The notes beneath the pieces were generated by a model that was not told the DNA's origin, ran no database searches, and worked only from the letters and a program-made list of their open reading frames with translations. The position numbers were made by a program, and so were the translations under genes. This document shows positions 28,958-37,757 of a stretch of 64,000 bases of DNA, piece after piece. The DNA lies in assembly GCA_020310875.1 (NCBI GenBank), contig CM035417.1, forward strand, positions 91,643,925-91,707,924, read 5' to 3'. The stretch is from Ceratopteris richardii (taxonomy: Eukaryota; Streptophyta; Polypodiopsida; Polypodiales; Pteridaceae). Position 1 is the first letter of the stretch; every line of letters begins with the position of its first letter.

Positions 28958-31171
28958 TCAATAGTGTACCACTTGCAACTGTCGCATAAAAGGTCGTCCC
29001 AAGATCATCTCATAGGCATGATTTTTGCTGAAGTCACATATGGAAAATGTGTGCTTGAACTCGACACCACAGGTGGTGAGAGTTATTCCTTCTAGCAATC
29101 CTAAGGGTCTCTCAATATGACCATCGGCCATCTGCAATTTCATTCTCGTTGGCCTGAGTGCTGGCTTGCCCCAATGCTTCCATAGGGAAGTGGTGGCAAT
29201 TACAACTCCTGCACCTGAGTCCAAAATTGCCTTGGTCGTGTACTCCTGGTAGGTAATGGGAAGATAGGTGTTCCCTTCTTCACCTTCACACATATCTCCT
29301 ATCTTATCCAAGGGTATCTCTGGCACTGTCCTATGTGATCCTACCTGGGAACGAGGTTTGGCTATCTCGGGCACTTGATTGGCTACATGTTCCCACACTT
29401 CTGGTCTAACCTTAAGCAGCTCTTCCAAAGTGAGATTACACTGCACTTTGGTATTTTTCACTACCTCTGTGTTCCTAGGTATGACTGAATCTTCGTTTCT
29501 TACCATGACTGTGGGGGTTCTCATACAAGTAGACTTGGCTTCCCATGGGCCCGTGAAGTGGGGTAATTCTTGTAAAGAATTAGACTCGAAGTCTAGTCGT
29601 TCCTGAGATTGGGTGCCCTCCTGCTCCCCATAAATGGATGGCATGTCTTGTGGGAATTGATCGTGTGCATCATCCACAAGTTCGATAGGAGGAGGGATTT
29701 CACTTTCTTTAGCCCATTTGTCTTCTTGAATCTCTCGTAGAAATTCTGGTGTGAATCGATTCATAGAAGATGATGTGTCTGGCTCCGTAGAGTTAGGCAC
29801 ATAAGCTTCAGGCACATAAGCTTTTGGCACATAGGCTGTCTGGGTAGGAAGACCTGCTCTTATACTAGCCTTGTCATGGTGTTGAGGGGCGAGTTCCTTT
29901 TGTGATTGTGCCATTAGATTCTCCATTCTTTCTAGTGAAGGGGGGTTGTCTGGTTCAGTGGAATTGGGCACATAAACTTCCGATGGAGGATGGGTCGTGT
30001 TTTTGCTTGCTTTATCTCTTTCTTGATTTTTTTCTTCCTTGGCAGATCTTGCAATTATGCCCTCTAACTTCTCTAGAAGTCCATCCAAGTAAAATTGCGT
30101 CTTGGCTGAGCCCGAGTAATTGAAAAGGCGACTAGCTTCAAACATAGTCTGAGCCAATGCGACCATTTTCGCGCAAAGCTTGGTTCTTTCTATCTCTAGG
30201 TCAGCTCTAGGGTAGCACTTGTCATGATCCGTTACATTTGGCCCTTCTTGGATTCTGGCCTGATATTCTTTAAGCATCATGTCTATGTCTTCAGGAGTGG
30301 GATCAGCTAATACTGATCCTGCTTGGGGTGGTGGGTGGGTTACGTGGGGTATCTTAGAGGGTGGAGGGATGGAGGGTGATGGGGATGGTAGCGGTGGGAA
30401 TGTGTGAGAGTGCGGTTGAGATGTGATCTCTATGATTTTGGCCTTGGTTTCTCGTAGACTTTCCTCAAGTTCACTCATCTTCTTTGCCCACTGCCTTTTC
30501 ATTCGTTCACGGCTATCTCTCCAAGCTCTAGTCCTTTTCTTATTTTGGCTCTCAATATCGCTAGCATCTGGGCTCTTTTCCTTGCTTACCCCTTGGTTTA
30601 GCTGCACTGCTTGAGCTCTAGTGACTACTTGTACGGGTGCAGTGGAGGTGACACTTCCTGTGGAATCTACCACTAACCCAATAACATTAATCGGAGTGAT
30701 TTTTGGCATATTGCTGGGATTCTTGGGACAGTCTCGTAAGAGATGTTCCTTTCCGCACTCCTGGCAAAAGCCTTGGATCGTCACTGATTGGGGTTGTGTA
30801 GGTGCAGGCATGGGGCAATCACGTATGAGGTGATCACCCTGGCATCTAGAGCAAGGTCCTCTAGTAAAAGGGGGTCGTATCTGCCTAGGTTGAGGTCTAG
30901 AGTTGGGGTTTGTGTACATGACGTTTGTGTAATCTGACTCCCAACTGGGTTCATTTGGCTTTTCACTATAGTAAGACTCACCATGCTCAGGAGACTGCAT
31001 GTAGTAGGCATGGGGACTATCGACATGTGTAGAATCAAAGCTATGGTCACTGGGATCACTTTCTGAAAGTACTGGTGTTACAGGGACTATAGCTCTATTC
31101 AGGTTTTCTTCTGCTGCTGCATATTTTACTGGGATCACATTAGCTGGGGCAGGGGGTTGTTGAGCTAACAC
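28958..31171 (-). CDS. GA-3 zinc knuckles, linker and first retropepsin
   Basis: An open frame of 737 codons that overlaps the gag frame by a few bases. It starts in the Pro/Gln-rich part (LAQQPPAPANVIPVKYAAAE). Two knuckles follow, CSRCQGDHLIRDCP and CQECGKEHLLRDCP, both CX2CX4HX4C, then a basic coiled-coil-prone stretch (RAWRDSRERMKRQWAKKM). A long disordered linker includes tandem AYVPKAYVPEAYVPNSTEPD. The retropepsin at the end has TTKAILDSGAGVVIATTSL, RMKLQMADGHIERPLG and MILGRPFMRQLQ. The DSG and ILGRPF hallmarks are intact. It continues gag after a frame change in the 31165-31370 region, since GA-2 reads through this point in one protein sense. Confidence 0.9.
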   Translation of the reverse strand: MLAQQPPAPANVIPVKYAAAEENLNRAIVPVTPVLSESDPSDHSFDSTHVDSPHAYYMQSPEHGESYYSEKPNEPSWESDYTNVMYTNPNSRPQPRQIRPPFTRGPCSRCQGDHLIRDCPMPAPTQPQSVTIQGFCQECGKEHLLRDCPKNPSNMPKITPINVIGLVVDSTGSVTSTAPVQVVTRAQAVQLNQGVSKEKSPDASDIESQNKKRTRAWRDSRERMKRQWAKKMSELEESLRETKAKIIEITSQPHSHTFPPLPSPSPSIPPPSKIPHVTHPPPQAGSVLADPTPEDIDMMLKEYQARIQEGPNVTDHDKCYPRADLEIERTKLCAKMVALAQTMFEASRLFNYSGSAKTQFYLDGLLEKLEGIIARSAKEEKNQERDKASKNTTHPPSEVYVPNSTEPDNPPSLERMENLMAQSQKELAPQHHDKASIRAGLPTQTAYVPKAYVPEAYVPNSTEPDTSSSMNRFTPEFLREIQEDKWAKESEIPPPIELVDDAHDQFPQDMPSIYGEQEGTQSQERLDFESNSLQELPHFTGPWEAKSTCMRTPTVMVRNEDSVIPRNTEVVKNTKVQCNLTLEELLKVRPEVWEHVANQVPEIAKPRSQVGSHRTVPEIPLDKIGDMCEGEEGNTYLPITYQEYTTKAILDSGAGVVIATTSLWKHWGKPALRPTRMKLQMADGHIERPLGLLEGITLTTCGVEFKHTFSICDFSKNHAYEMILGRPFMRQLQVVHY

Positions 31172-33111
31172 TGGCTGAGGCCTTTGTTGGTTTTGGTATG
31201 GTTGCTGATAAGGTTGTTGTGGCCTGCCATATGGTTGTGGAGGGTACGGGTTCTGGTATCTTCCCTGGTGAGGGTATGGCTGAGGGTAGGGTTGCCTAAC
31301 AGCCTGCTTATTGTAGGGGCAGTCTTGTGCTGTGTGATTTGTGTATCTCGGTTATATGGTGCAGTACTGGCTACTAGGATTAAAGGTTGAGTCATAATGG
31401 GACAGACATTCGCCATGTGGTCACCGCCACAAGTATAGCACCTTTTCACCGGGGCAAATCTAGGAATTTGTTTGCTAGTTACACCTAATTTCTGGGCTAC
31501 TTTCTCTGCAAGTTCCTCGATTGATGTGGATTGCGTGGAAGAGAGGCTAGAGGCACTATCCGAATCTTTGTATATCTTGGAAAGCTCTAACTCCTCCCCT
31601 AGGTTATCCTCGATGTCAATGCACATGCGTACACACTCTTCTATGGTCCTAGGGTCCTTCAAGTACACATAGGATCTCAATTTGGTACTTAGCAATCCAT
31701 CCAAGAATAAAGCCACTTGCTTGGCTGGTGTGGGTAGCTCCGAAACAGGGCATCTTTCAAGATATTGCCTAAATCTCCTTCCTGCAAGTCTCATGGTCTC
31801 TTGAGGGGTTTGCTTGAAGCTGTGAATCAATGAGGAGGTATTATGCCTTATGCCACTCTTAGAGAATTCAATAATGAAAGCTTCTAGGAGTTGGTCTATG
31901 CTCCTGAACTGCCTCTCATTAAGTGGCTGAAACCATGTCAGGGCAGTGTTCCTAAGGGTCAGACCAAAGGCATTGTACTGCATGAATAGATCCTCCACTT
32001 GTTCAGCTTTCAGGACTTGTTTAAACTCAGCCACATGATCATATGGATCTCCAGTGCCATCGAAGTAGTTCTTCATGGACTTAACTAGCTGCGTTGGTCT
32101 CAAAGTCCTGGTGTGCTCTCTAGGTCGTGGTAGAGGGAACTCGTCTGCGTTTCTTTGATTCCTGTGAGCTCTAAGTACCTCAGGTTCTACTCTATTTGTT
32201 TCCGTCCTCGTTCTCTCTCTGCCCCCTGAGTTGGCAAAGCTCACTTCTGGCCTATCTCTACTTCTGTCTCTTTGAGTTCCATGAGCTTGGGATGTTCCCG
32301 CTCCAGGGTGACCGTAGGACACATTTGATCTTGGTTGGAGGAAAATAATTTCACCCTTCCAAGTGTAAGCATGCCTATCATTTTCTGTCACCACGAAGAT
32401 CCTCTCTGAGGCGTGATCTAAGTAGGTCACTCTACCTGGGCTATCAGGATCCTTAAACTCATAGATCATGATTGTTCCAATATCAAATGGCCGATCAGAT
32501 TTATATCTCCAAAAGGCTTCTTCAGTTTCTCGGTTCAGAAGAAGATCTATGCTCTTATTATCTTGGGGAATCCACTCTGGTGTGATAATCCTCGTAAGAA
32601 CAGATTTCCCTCGAGGGGTCCTCGGTTCTACCCCCATGTTTCCTTGCTCTAGGTCATCTAAGCCCGATTCTGGGACTACATTCCCAAATTCATCAGTCCT
32701 ATCTGGATGACTGGTGACTATATATATTGTCCCTTCCTTGTCTAAGTACACTCCATTTTCGAGCTTGACAGCTGGGTGCTCTAGTCCAATGGATTGATCA
32801 GGATTCTTAATCTGTACCACAGATCTTCCTAGGCCGTCCTCATAGATGCTAGCACCCAATCGGTTGGTCCTAAGGTATTCTAACTGCGTTTTGTAAGGGC
32901 CTTCTACCCTATGCGAGTATGGCACTCCTGAACTGCCTGTAGGTCTCTCCATACCTTGAGACGTCTCTGATTCACTGGTCTCAGAGCTAGGATAGTATGA
33001 GTGGTGGCTCAACTGCTGGGCCCAAGACCTAGCAGTGTGGTTAACACTAGCCTCTGAAGATCTAAGGCTTTGTCTCTCCCTTACTAGATGTCGTCCGGAT
33101 CTAAGGTTCAT
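31165..33111 (-). CDS. gag: GA-3 gag
   Basis: I take the ATG at 33111 (MNLRSGRHLVRERQS) as the start; the upstream in-frame TTG is less likely, and NLRSG is typical of plant gypsy gag. About 648 residues. Regions: a Ser-rich N-terminus; the block LEYLRTNRLGASIYEDGLGR to RTPRGKSVLTRIITPEWIPQ; an Arg-rich linker; a capsid-like core (TQLVKSMKNYFDGTGDP, ALTWFQPLNERQFRSIDQL, TPAKQVALFLDGLLSTKLRS, RTIEECVRMCIDIEDNLGEE); and the knuckle CYTCGGDHMANVCP. After the knuckle it leaves the ancestral frame because of a small deletion relative to GA-2 and ends 70 residues later. Forms the particle in this element type. Confidence 0.9.
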   Translation of the reverse strand: MNLRSGRHLVRERQSLRSSEASVNHTARSWAQQLSHHSYYPSSETSESETSQGMERPTGSSGVPYSHRVEGPYKTQLEYLRTNRLGASIYEDGLGRSVVQIKNPDQSIGLEHPAVKLENGVYLDKEGTIYIVTSHPDRTDEFGNVVPESGLDDLEQGNMGVEPRTPRGKSVLTRIITPEWIPQDNKSIDLLLNRETEEAFWRYKSDRPFDIGTIMIYEFKDPDSPGRVTYLDHASERIFVVTENDRHAYTWKGEIIFLQPRSNVSYGHPGAGTSQAHGTQRDRSRDRPEVSFANSGGRERTRTETNRVEPEVLRAHRNQRNADEFPLPRPREHTRTLRPTQLVKSMKNYFDGTGDPYDHVAEFKQVLKAEQVEDLFMQYNAFGLTLRNTALTWFQPLNERQFRSIDQLLEAFIIEFSKSGIRHNTSSLIHSFKQTPQETMRLAGRRFRQYLERCPVSELPTPAKQVALFLDGLLSTKLRSYVYLKDPRTIEECVRMCIDIEDNLGEELELSKIYKDSDSASSLSSTQSTSIEELAEKVAQKLGVTSKQIPRFAPVKRCYTCGGDHMANVCPIMTQPLILVASTAPYNRDTQITQHKTAPTISRLLGNPTLSHTLTREDTRTRTLHNHMAGHNNLISNHTKTNKGLSQC

Positions 33112-34000
33112 ATGCCTAGCTAGATAGCCCAATTTTGCCCAAGTACAACCTCGTTGCAGAGTCCTTTGTATCAGTTACTTGATTCCTTTTAGTTGATTCC
33201 CGTTGTAAAAATTCTTGTCCGATATCACGTCGTAAGGTATATTTGAGTGTAATTTCGCACTTACAGTTGTTCGTTCCACATTAAGTTCTTTTCCTTTAAA
33301 GTTCTCGACAGTACAAAGATTATGTCCTTAGCTTGACTTGAAAGTTTAGGTGTGCTTCAACTTGATAATTGCCTATCGTCGCCCTGATTTACTCCAACTT
33401 CTAATCGTTCTTAGCCTATGCTAGGAATTGACGAAGAGGAGTTGAGAGTATTTCCGACCTTTCTTGCTGATCCTTGCTCTTTAGTGCTCGAGAAGTTGAT
33501 TCTCAAGCTTGCGCAAAAACCTTGCTTGGACACTCTCAATTGCTTCTCAATATACCTGCATCAGTCCCAAGATTAGCTCCAAGTTGACCTTTCAATTGAC
33601 GGACAATTTATTTCAGACACTTTTTTAATGACCCTTGTTCCCCCTGTTGTATTGCTAAAAATTCCCTCTTGAGCTCCCTTGGTGTTCCTACCCCTCAGTG
33701 TGTCACCTTCCAAATATCCTATATGAAAAGCAACGCATTATTCTTATAAAAAACAGTTGAGGGCGAGTAGTATATGCCACGAGCTTTCCGACAAGCCCTA
33801 GAGCTCAAAAAATGGATTTCGTATGAAAAAGTTATGACCGTTCAGGGTTTAGGGGGTTAAACAGACAAACAGAACCTTTCAGGAGTTTTAATGCATTTTT
33901 CTAAGGCCTTTGCAAGTGTGTGAGTATTTGAGAGTGTAAATAAGCCCAAAATTAGCCTAAATTTCCAAAAAATTTACCCCTTAATTTTTGCCGAAAATGT

Positions 34001-34325
34001 CTGTCTATCGCGATAGATGGGTCTGTCGCGATAGACGGTGTCTGTCGCGATAGACGGTGTCTGTCGCGATAGATGGGTCTGTCGCGATAGACGGTGTCTG
34101 TCGCGATAGACGGTGTCTGTCGCGATAGACGGGGTTTGTCGTCTGTCGTGTTTTGGTCTGTCGCGATAGACGGTGTCTGTCGCGATAGACGCTGTCTGTC
34201 GTCTGTCGTGATTTGGTCTATCGCGATAGACGGTGTCTATCGTGGGTCTCTGTCTGTCGTGATAGATGGTGTCTGTCGCGATAGACAGTGTCTGTCGCGA
34301 TAGACGGTGTCTATCGCGATAGACT
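34001..34325. repeat. Tandem array of palindromic 19-mers in the GA-3 leader
   Basis: Units of about 19 bases follow TGTCTGTCGCGATAGACGG. Each is centred on TCGCGA within a near-perfect inverted repeat (GTCTATCGCGATAGAC in the most symmetric unit). I count 13 TCGCGA cores plus degenerate units in which the core reads TCGTGA or the unit is cut short. The array is CpG-rich in an otherwise AT-leaning region. Confidence 0.93.
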
Positions 34326-34422
34326 GAAAAAATGCAAATTTTTGAGAAACTTCTAGTGATTTAGAGTGCTCTAATGGTGTAGGTTACCGTGCCAAACACG
34401 CATTCACAAAATATTAAGTTTT

Positions 34423-34444
34423 TCTGTCTGTCGCGACAGACAGA
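34423..34444. repeat. Perfect 22-base palindrome in the GA-3 leader
   Basis: The 11-base arm TCTGTCTGTCG is followed by its exact reverse complement CGACAGACAGA. It shares the TCGCGA core and CTGTC arms of the nearby array but stands alone about 100 bases closer to the PBS. Confidence 0.9.
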
Positions 34445-34800
34445 GGTCGTCGTCCCGGGACCTGTGCAGAGTCTGTCGTACCTGCGCACACTGCTGGAGA
34501 AGGTGGTACAGCTAGTTCCTACAACAAAAGCTCAAAAACACGCCAACAACAGATAGCATGCAAGCTCTCTCTCGCTCTCTCTCACAATGAAATGAGGGAA
34601 ATGAGGTGGGGAGTGTAATATGACCAAAAAACTGAAATTTTTTGTGGAGATGGAGATGGAGGTGGGAGATGGTGGGGATGATGATGGTAATGCGAAAGTA
34701 AGGAAAAATTAAAAAAAATAAAGAGAAGGAAGGATATTACCTATAACTCCAATGTCTCAACTCGACGTCTTACTATCACACGCTCGTCCTCGAAGCTCTC

Positions 34801-34818
34801 TCCCCGGCAACGGCGCCA
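34801..34818 (-). promoter_or_regulatory. GA-3 primer binding site, apparently tRNA-Asp
   Basis: The minus strand reads TGGCGCCGTTGCCGGGGA, seven bases inside the 5' LTR. From memory this complements the 3' end of plant tRNA-Asp, as used by Athila-type elements; the tRNA identity should be checked against a tRNA set. Confidence 0.85.
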
Positions 34819-34825
34819 AATTTGG

Positions 34826-35416
34826 TGTCACTCTAGCACAATGGTGAGTACCAACGTGAGAAGATTCACCTCATAATTGTCAATCCGTGGAGACGTGAGG
34901 ACTAGTATGAAGACTATGAGCAAGTGAAGGCACAAGTGTGTGAGTGAGATGCACACAAGCATGCACACACATACACACACACGCGCACACAAGGCAAGAA
35001 CAAGGAGAGGAACAATGGAGTTCTTTGCATTAGTCAAAAAGTCTCTTACATAAGCTCAATTCACAAACAATCTAACCTCCAAAATGAGCTCTCTAGCTCT
35101 TTTTATAGTTTTCTAACTAGCTTTGGTCTTGTCCAGACCTAGTGTCCAGCCTAGTTAAAAATTAGGTTCTAGAGCCTATTTGAGGGCTCAAACAGAGTCT
35201 AAAAATTATGAAAATTGATATGTAGCTAGTTCTAATACTCCTCAAGCTCAAGGACTCCTCGGCTTGCACAAAATGGAGTCTATTCTACCAAAAACGGGAT
35301 TTACAATGTTTGTGTAGTGATTAAAATCACTTGAGTTGTAAATAGTCCATGGAAAAAAATGATTTGGCCTTGTTGCCGTATTGTGCATGACTCCTCTGTT
35401 GCTTTGTATGCCAACA
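34826..35416 (-). repeat. GA-3 5' LTR
   Basis: 591 bases, same length as the 3' LTR. The differences I see are four substitutions: two in GGTCTTGTCC versus GGTCCTTTCC, one in GTCCAGCC versus GTCCGGCC, and one in CTCAAGG versus CTCGAGG. The TATA-like CTATAAAAAG is on the minus strand at 35099-35108. Confidence 0.96.
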
Positions 35417-35604
35417 CCAATTTAAAAGATCAATGATCAATTGTCAAAATTTTGATCAAACTGTGAAGAAGATGACTACACAAAAAGTTTGCTACACATA
35501 ACTCTCTCATTGACTTATCAAATGTGTAAAGTTTTTTATAAAACTTTGCAGAGGTGTTGCCTATAGTTTTTGCACCTCCTCCAAGTTAAATCACTTTAAG
35601 ATTA
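35417..35604 (-). repeat. C3 copia LTR fragment, right part
   Basis: It continues the LTR interrupted by GA-3 and matches the C4 LTR at about 52672-52850 (AACTGTGAAGAAG, ACTTATCAAAT, GCACC.CCTCCAAGTTAAATCA). It breaks off at about 35604 into GA-2. Only about 277 bases of this LTR survive, with no internal copia sequence, so it is a truncated remnant. Confidence 0.85.
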
Positions 35605-36130
35605 GCACTGCTAAGAAGCAAAAAGAAGAAGAGTGAAGGGTCAGAGAAGAAGCACAAACAGAGGCCAGAGAGCGCATTAGGAAAAACAAGTTAAGGCGAC
35701 TAGGCCTAGATGTTAATCCGAAAGCCCCAAAATATCACATGGACATGTGCCAAAAATCGAGCATAACTACTTCTCAAATAATTGGCTGACGTCCCTTTGT
35801 GACCATAGAGATAGGACAAGGAAAGAGTGCAAGGACTGTGAAAGTATTGATTGACTCAGGTGTGGCAAGTAGTGTAGTTAGACTTTCCTACTTCCAAGAC
35901 CTGCAGTTGGACATCAATCCCATAGAAGCCTATCTCATAGGATTGGGAGGTGTGGAAACCCTCTGTTTGGGTGATGTGGACATTCCCATCTACCTTCAAG
36001 ATGCTCCAACGATAATCAAAATGCTAGTGTGTCACGATGAGGACCTTATAGAGCCACTTGTCTTGGGACAAGATTGGATCTATGACCATGCAGTCAACTT
36101 AAACCTAAGGAGCCAACTTCTTCAAGTTTA
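35605..36130 (+). pseudogene. GA-2 second retropepsin-like domain (PR2)
   Basis: It opens with the Lys/Glu-rich hinge that follows integrase in all GA copies (KKQKEEE and REEAQTEARERIRKNKLRR). A stop at 35788 precedes the protease-like domain: FVTIEIGQGKSARTVKVL, LIDSGVASSVVRLSYFQ, IGLGGVETLCLGD, KMLVCHDEDLIEPLVLGQDW and YDHAVNLNLRSQLLQV. The active DSG and the LGQDW hallmark are kept. RT and integrase of this copy are missing; its left neighbour is the C3 LTR. Confidence 0.83.
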
Positions 36131-37090
36131 GGTTCATGAACAATGCATTACATTAGAGCTAGAAAACTACATGCTCACAGGTCATGGTGTCACACATTCT
36201 CTTAGGACTAATCTTAGAGAAGGAGAAGTTGTATGTGTCCAAAGATCTATGATGCAGAAGGATGTTGCCTCCAACAAAAGAGTCAGAGACCCAGCGAGAC
36301 TCCCTTCTTGTACAAAGTTTGAGCCATTTGTAGTAGTTCAATCCCACAAGAAAGAGAAACAATACAGACAACTGATGTATCAAATAGATTTCAAGAAGGC
36401 AGTAGTGTCGGGCATGAAGCAGATTTGGGTACAAAAAGGAGCCATCGGCCTTGCCCCCACAATTCCCATCTAGCCAAGCCAACCAGGCAAGAAGATGAAT
36501 GAAGAAGCTAGGACAAGCTCAACCACAAGGTATCCGACAAGTTTGGGTGCCTATGAAATTAGTTGTAGCTCAACAAGGCAGTTACAAATATGGATACCCA
36601 AGAAGCTCTTACATACACAACAACCTATGCTCTCCCACATGAGAAAAGTCTCAACAAAGAAGCCGAGGTGAGGCAAGGGTCAGAACCCAACACCCAAACC
36701 AAAAGTAAACCAACTCACCTCTTCAAGAAGAGTTAGAAGACCAGCAACAATGGTATGGGTATGGAAGCCAAAAGTACCAGTAGCATCCACAGAGCCAAAG
36801 AACCAACCACATGGGATACAGATCTTACACAACCACTCAAAGGTGAAGAAATCAAAAGTGACCCATATGCAGCCACTTACAGTTCTCAAATGGATCCCTA
36901 TAAGGAGGAAGGATCACTTGTCATTCAGGGATCGAATAGATACCTCCAACACAGGCTACCTCAACGTTTGCAAGAAACATTGACAGCCTCGATGAGGGAC
37001 AACCATATGCTCCTTGCACAACCCAGTCTTTTGCACCATTTAGGTCATGCATTTCCAAAGTATGCATTAACATAGGGCCACATTACACGG
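36131..37090 (+). pseudogene. GA-2 WVPK tail
   Basis: Plus-strand frames, interrupted by stops and frameshifts, give MKQIWVQKGA near 36415, a RQVWVPMK-like motif near 36535, a WIPKK-like motif near 36592, MVWVWKPKVPVAS at 36750 and LKWIPIRRKDHLS near 36880. Order and spacing match GA-1 (2704-3414). It confirms that the tail belongs to the family and is not a chance frame. Confidence 0.75.
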
Positions 37091-37216
37091 CCATGCATAG
37101 ACACATTTGAGAGTCCCAAGCACAAGAGCACATTGACATATGTCAAGTTTTTTTTTTGTTTCTAGCATCTTTCTTCTTGTTTTGTGCCATTCTCCCTCAA
37201 AAAAAAAGGGAAGAAG
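37091..37216 (+). other. GA-2 3' region, before the Argonaute insert
   Basis: Colinear with the reverse complement of 2590-2720 (GA-1) and 39990-40110 (GA-4): the '.CATGCATAGACAC' block and the 'TTTCTTCTTGTTTTGTGCCATT' block. It ends in an A-rich purine run that is the insertion point of the following (AG)n and Argonaute sequence. Confidence 0.7.
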
Positions 37217-37233
37217 AAAAGAGAGAGAGAAGA

Positions 37234-37315
<82 letters not shown>
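37217..37315 (+). repeat. (AG)n microsatellite
   Basis: About 95 bases of AGAG with a few AAG interruptions, directly upstream of the Argonaute fragment. GA-1 and GA-4 have only a short AAAAGAGA run at the same place. Long Arg/Glu or Ser/Leu frames through it are repeat artefacts. Confidence 0.95.
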
Positions 37316-37318
<3 letters not shown>

Positions 37319-37757
37319 TTCCCAGGTTTGGCTCATGGAACATGAATGATTCATGCTTAGTTGAAGGTGGAATTGTGGATGAGTGGATATTTATCAATTT
37401 TGATAGAAGTGTGTCTCGGCTAGTAGATGATATTATTGCTGCCTTATCTAGTAGATGTCAAGCATTTTGCATGAACATGGCATCCACAACTATTGTTTCC
37501 CCTTACCATTGTAGGATGGCAGAGCCTGAAGGTCCGTAACTTGAGCAAGGCTTAACTACTGTATGTACGAGAGCATCCAAGGAGATATCTGCAAGGAGTA
37601 GTTTGGTGCCCTGAAAATCCTTTTCCATACACTGGTTGAGAAGAATCCTACTTATGGTGAGCTAAAGAGAATATCTGAAACTAATCTTGGTGTCGTTACC
37701 CAATGTTGTTTGTCAAGGAATATAAAGAAATTCAATTCTCAGTATTTGGAAAATGTT
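37316..37757 (+). pseudogene. AGO-like: Captured Argonaute fragment (MID to early PIWI)
   Basis: The plus strand encodes a recognisable Argonaute segment inside the 3' region of GA-2. First block: PRFGSWNMNDSCLVEGG then IVDEWIFINFDRSV, which lines up with the MID-domain start of plant AGO proteins (pattern G-WNM, GG-V--WI-INF-R-V). Second block near 37655-37755: PTYGELKRISETNLGVVTQC then CLSRNIKKFNSQYLENVALK, matching the AGO motif around YG-LKR-CET-LG-VSQCC and KQY--NVALK. The spacing between the blocks is close to that of a real AGO. A TAA at 37538, a TGA near 37611 and a frameshift near 37640 make it non-coding. The roughly 145 codons run without introns, suggesting capture from mRNA. GA-1 and GA-4 lack it at the same position. 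Confidence 0.9.

Larger units (their letters stand above)
33112..34800 (-). other. GA-3 leader between PBS and gag
   Basis: About 1.7 kb with no convincing coding frame. It contains the palindromic tandem array (34001-34325), a separate perfect 22-base palindrome (34423-34444) and a (CT)n-like tract near 34565-34585. Long leaders are usual in large plant gypsy elements and may carry dimerisation or packaging signals; the role here is inferred only from position. Confidence 0.75.
18640..35416 (-). mobile_element. GA-3: full-length 16.8-kb Ty3/gypsy element
   Basis: Both LTRs are exactly 591 bases (18640-19230 and 34826-35416), run TG to CA, and I count four substitutions between them. The five-base TSD CCAAT is perfect (18635-18639 and 35417-35421), and the element sits inside a copia LTR fragment. 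Internal order on the minus strand: PBS, 1.7-kb leader with a palindromic array, gag, zinc knuckles plus retropepsin, RT-RNase H-integrase-second retropepsin-WVPK tail, ORF-X, PPT. It is the youngest gypsy in the window. Two frame changes and one in-frame TGA interrupt its reading frames. The PBS type and integrase sequence point to the Athila/Tat lineage (recall-based). Confidence 0.96.

Noticed and set aside
34094-34303. Plus-strand frame with repeated VAIDGVCRDR
   Set aside because: Direct translation of the 19-base leader array; not in the element's sense orientation.
34001-34325. CRISPR-like array of short palindromic repeats
   Set aside because: Units are contiguous without unique spacers, the setting is a plant retrotransposon leader, and no cas-like gene is present.
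37140-37400. Arg/Glu and Ser/Leu repeat frames
   Set aside because: Translation of the (AG)n microsatellite only.
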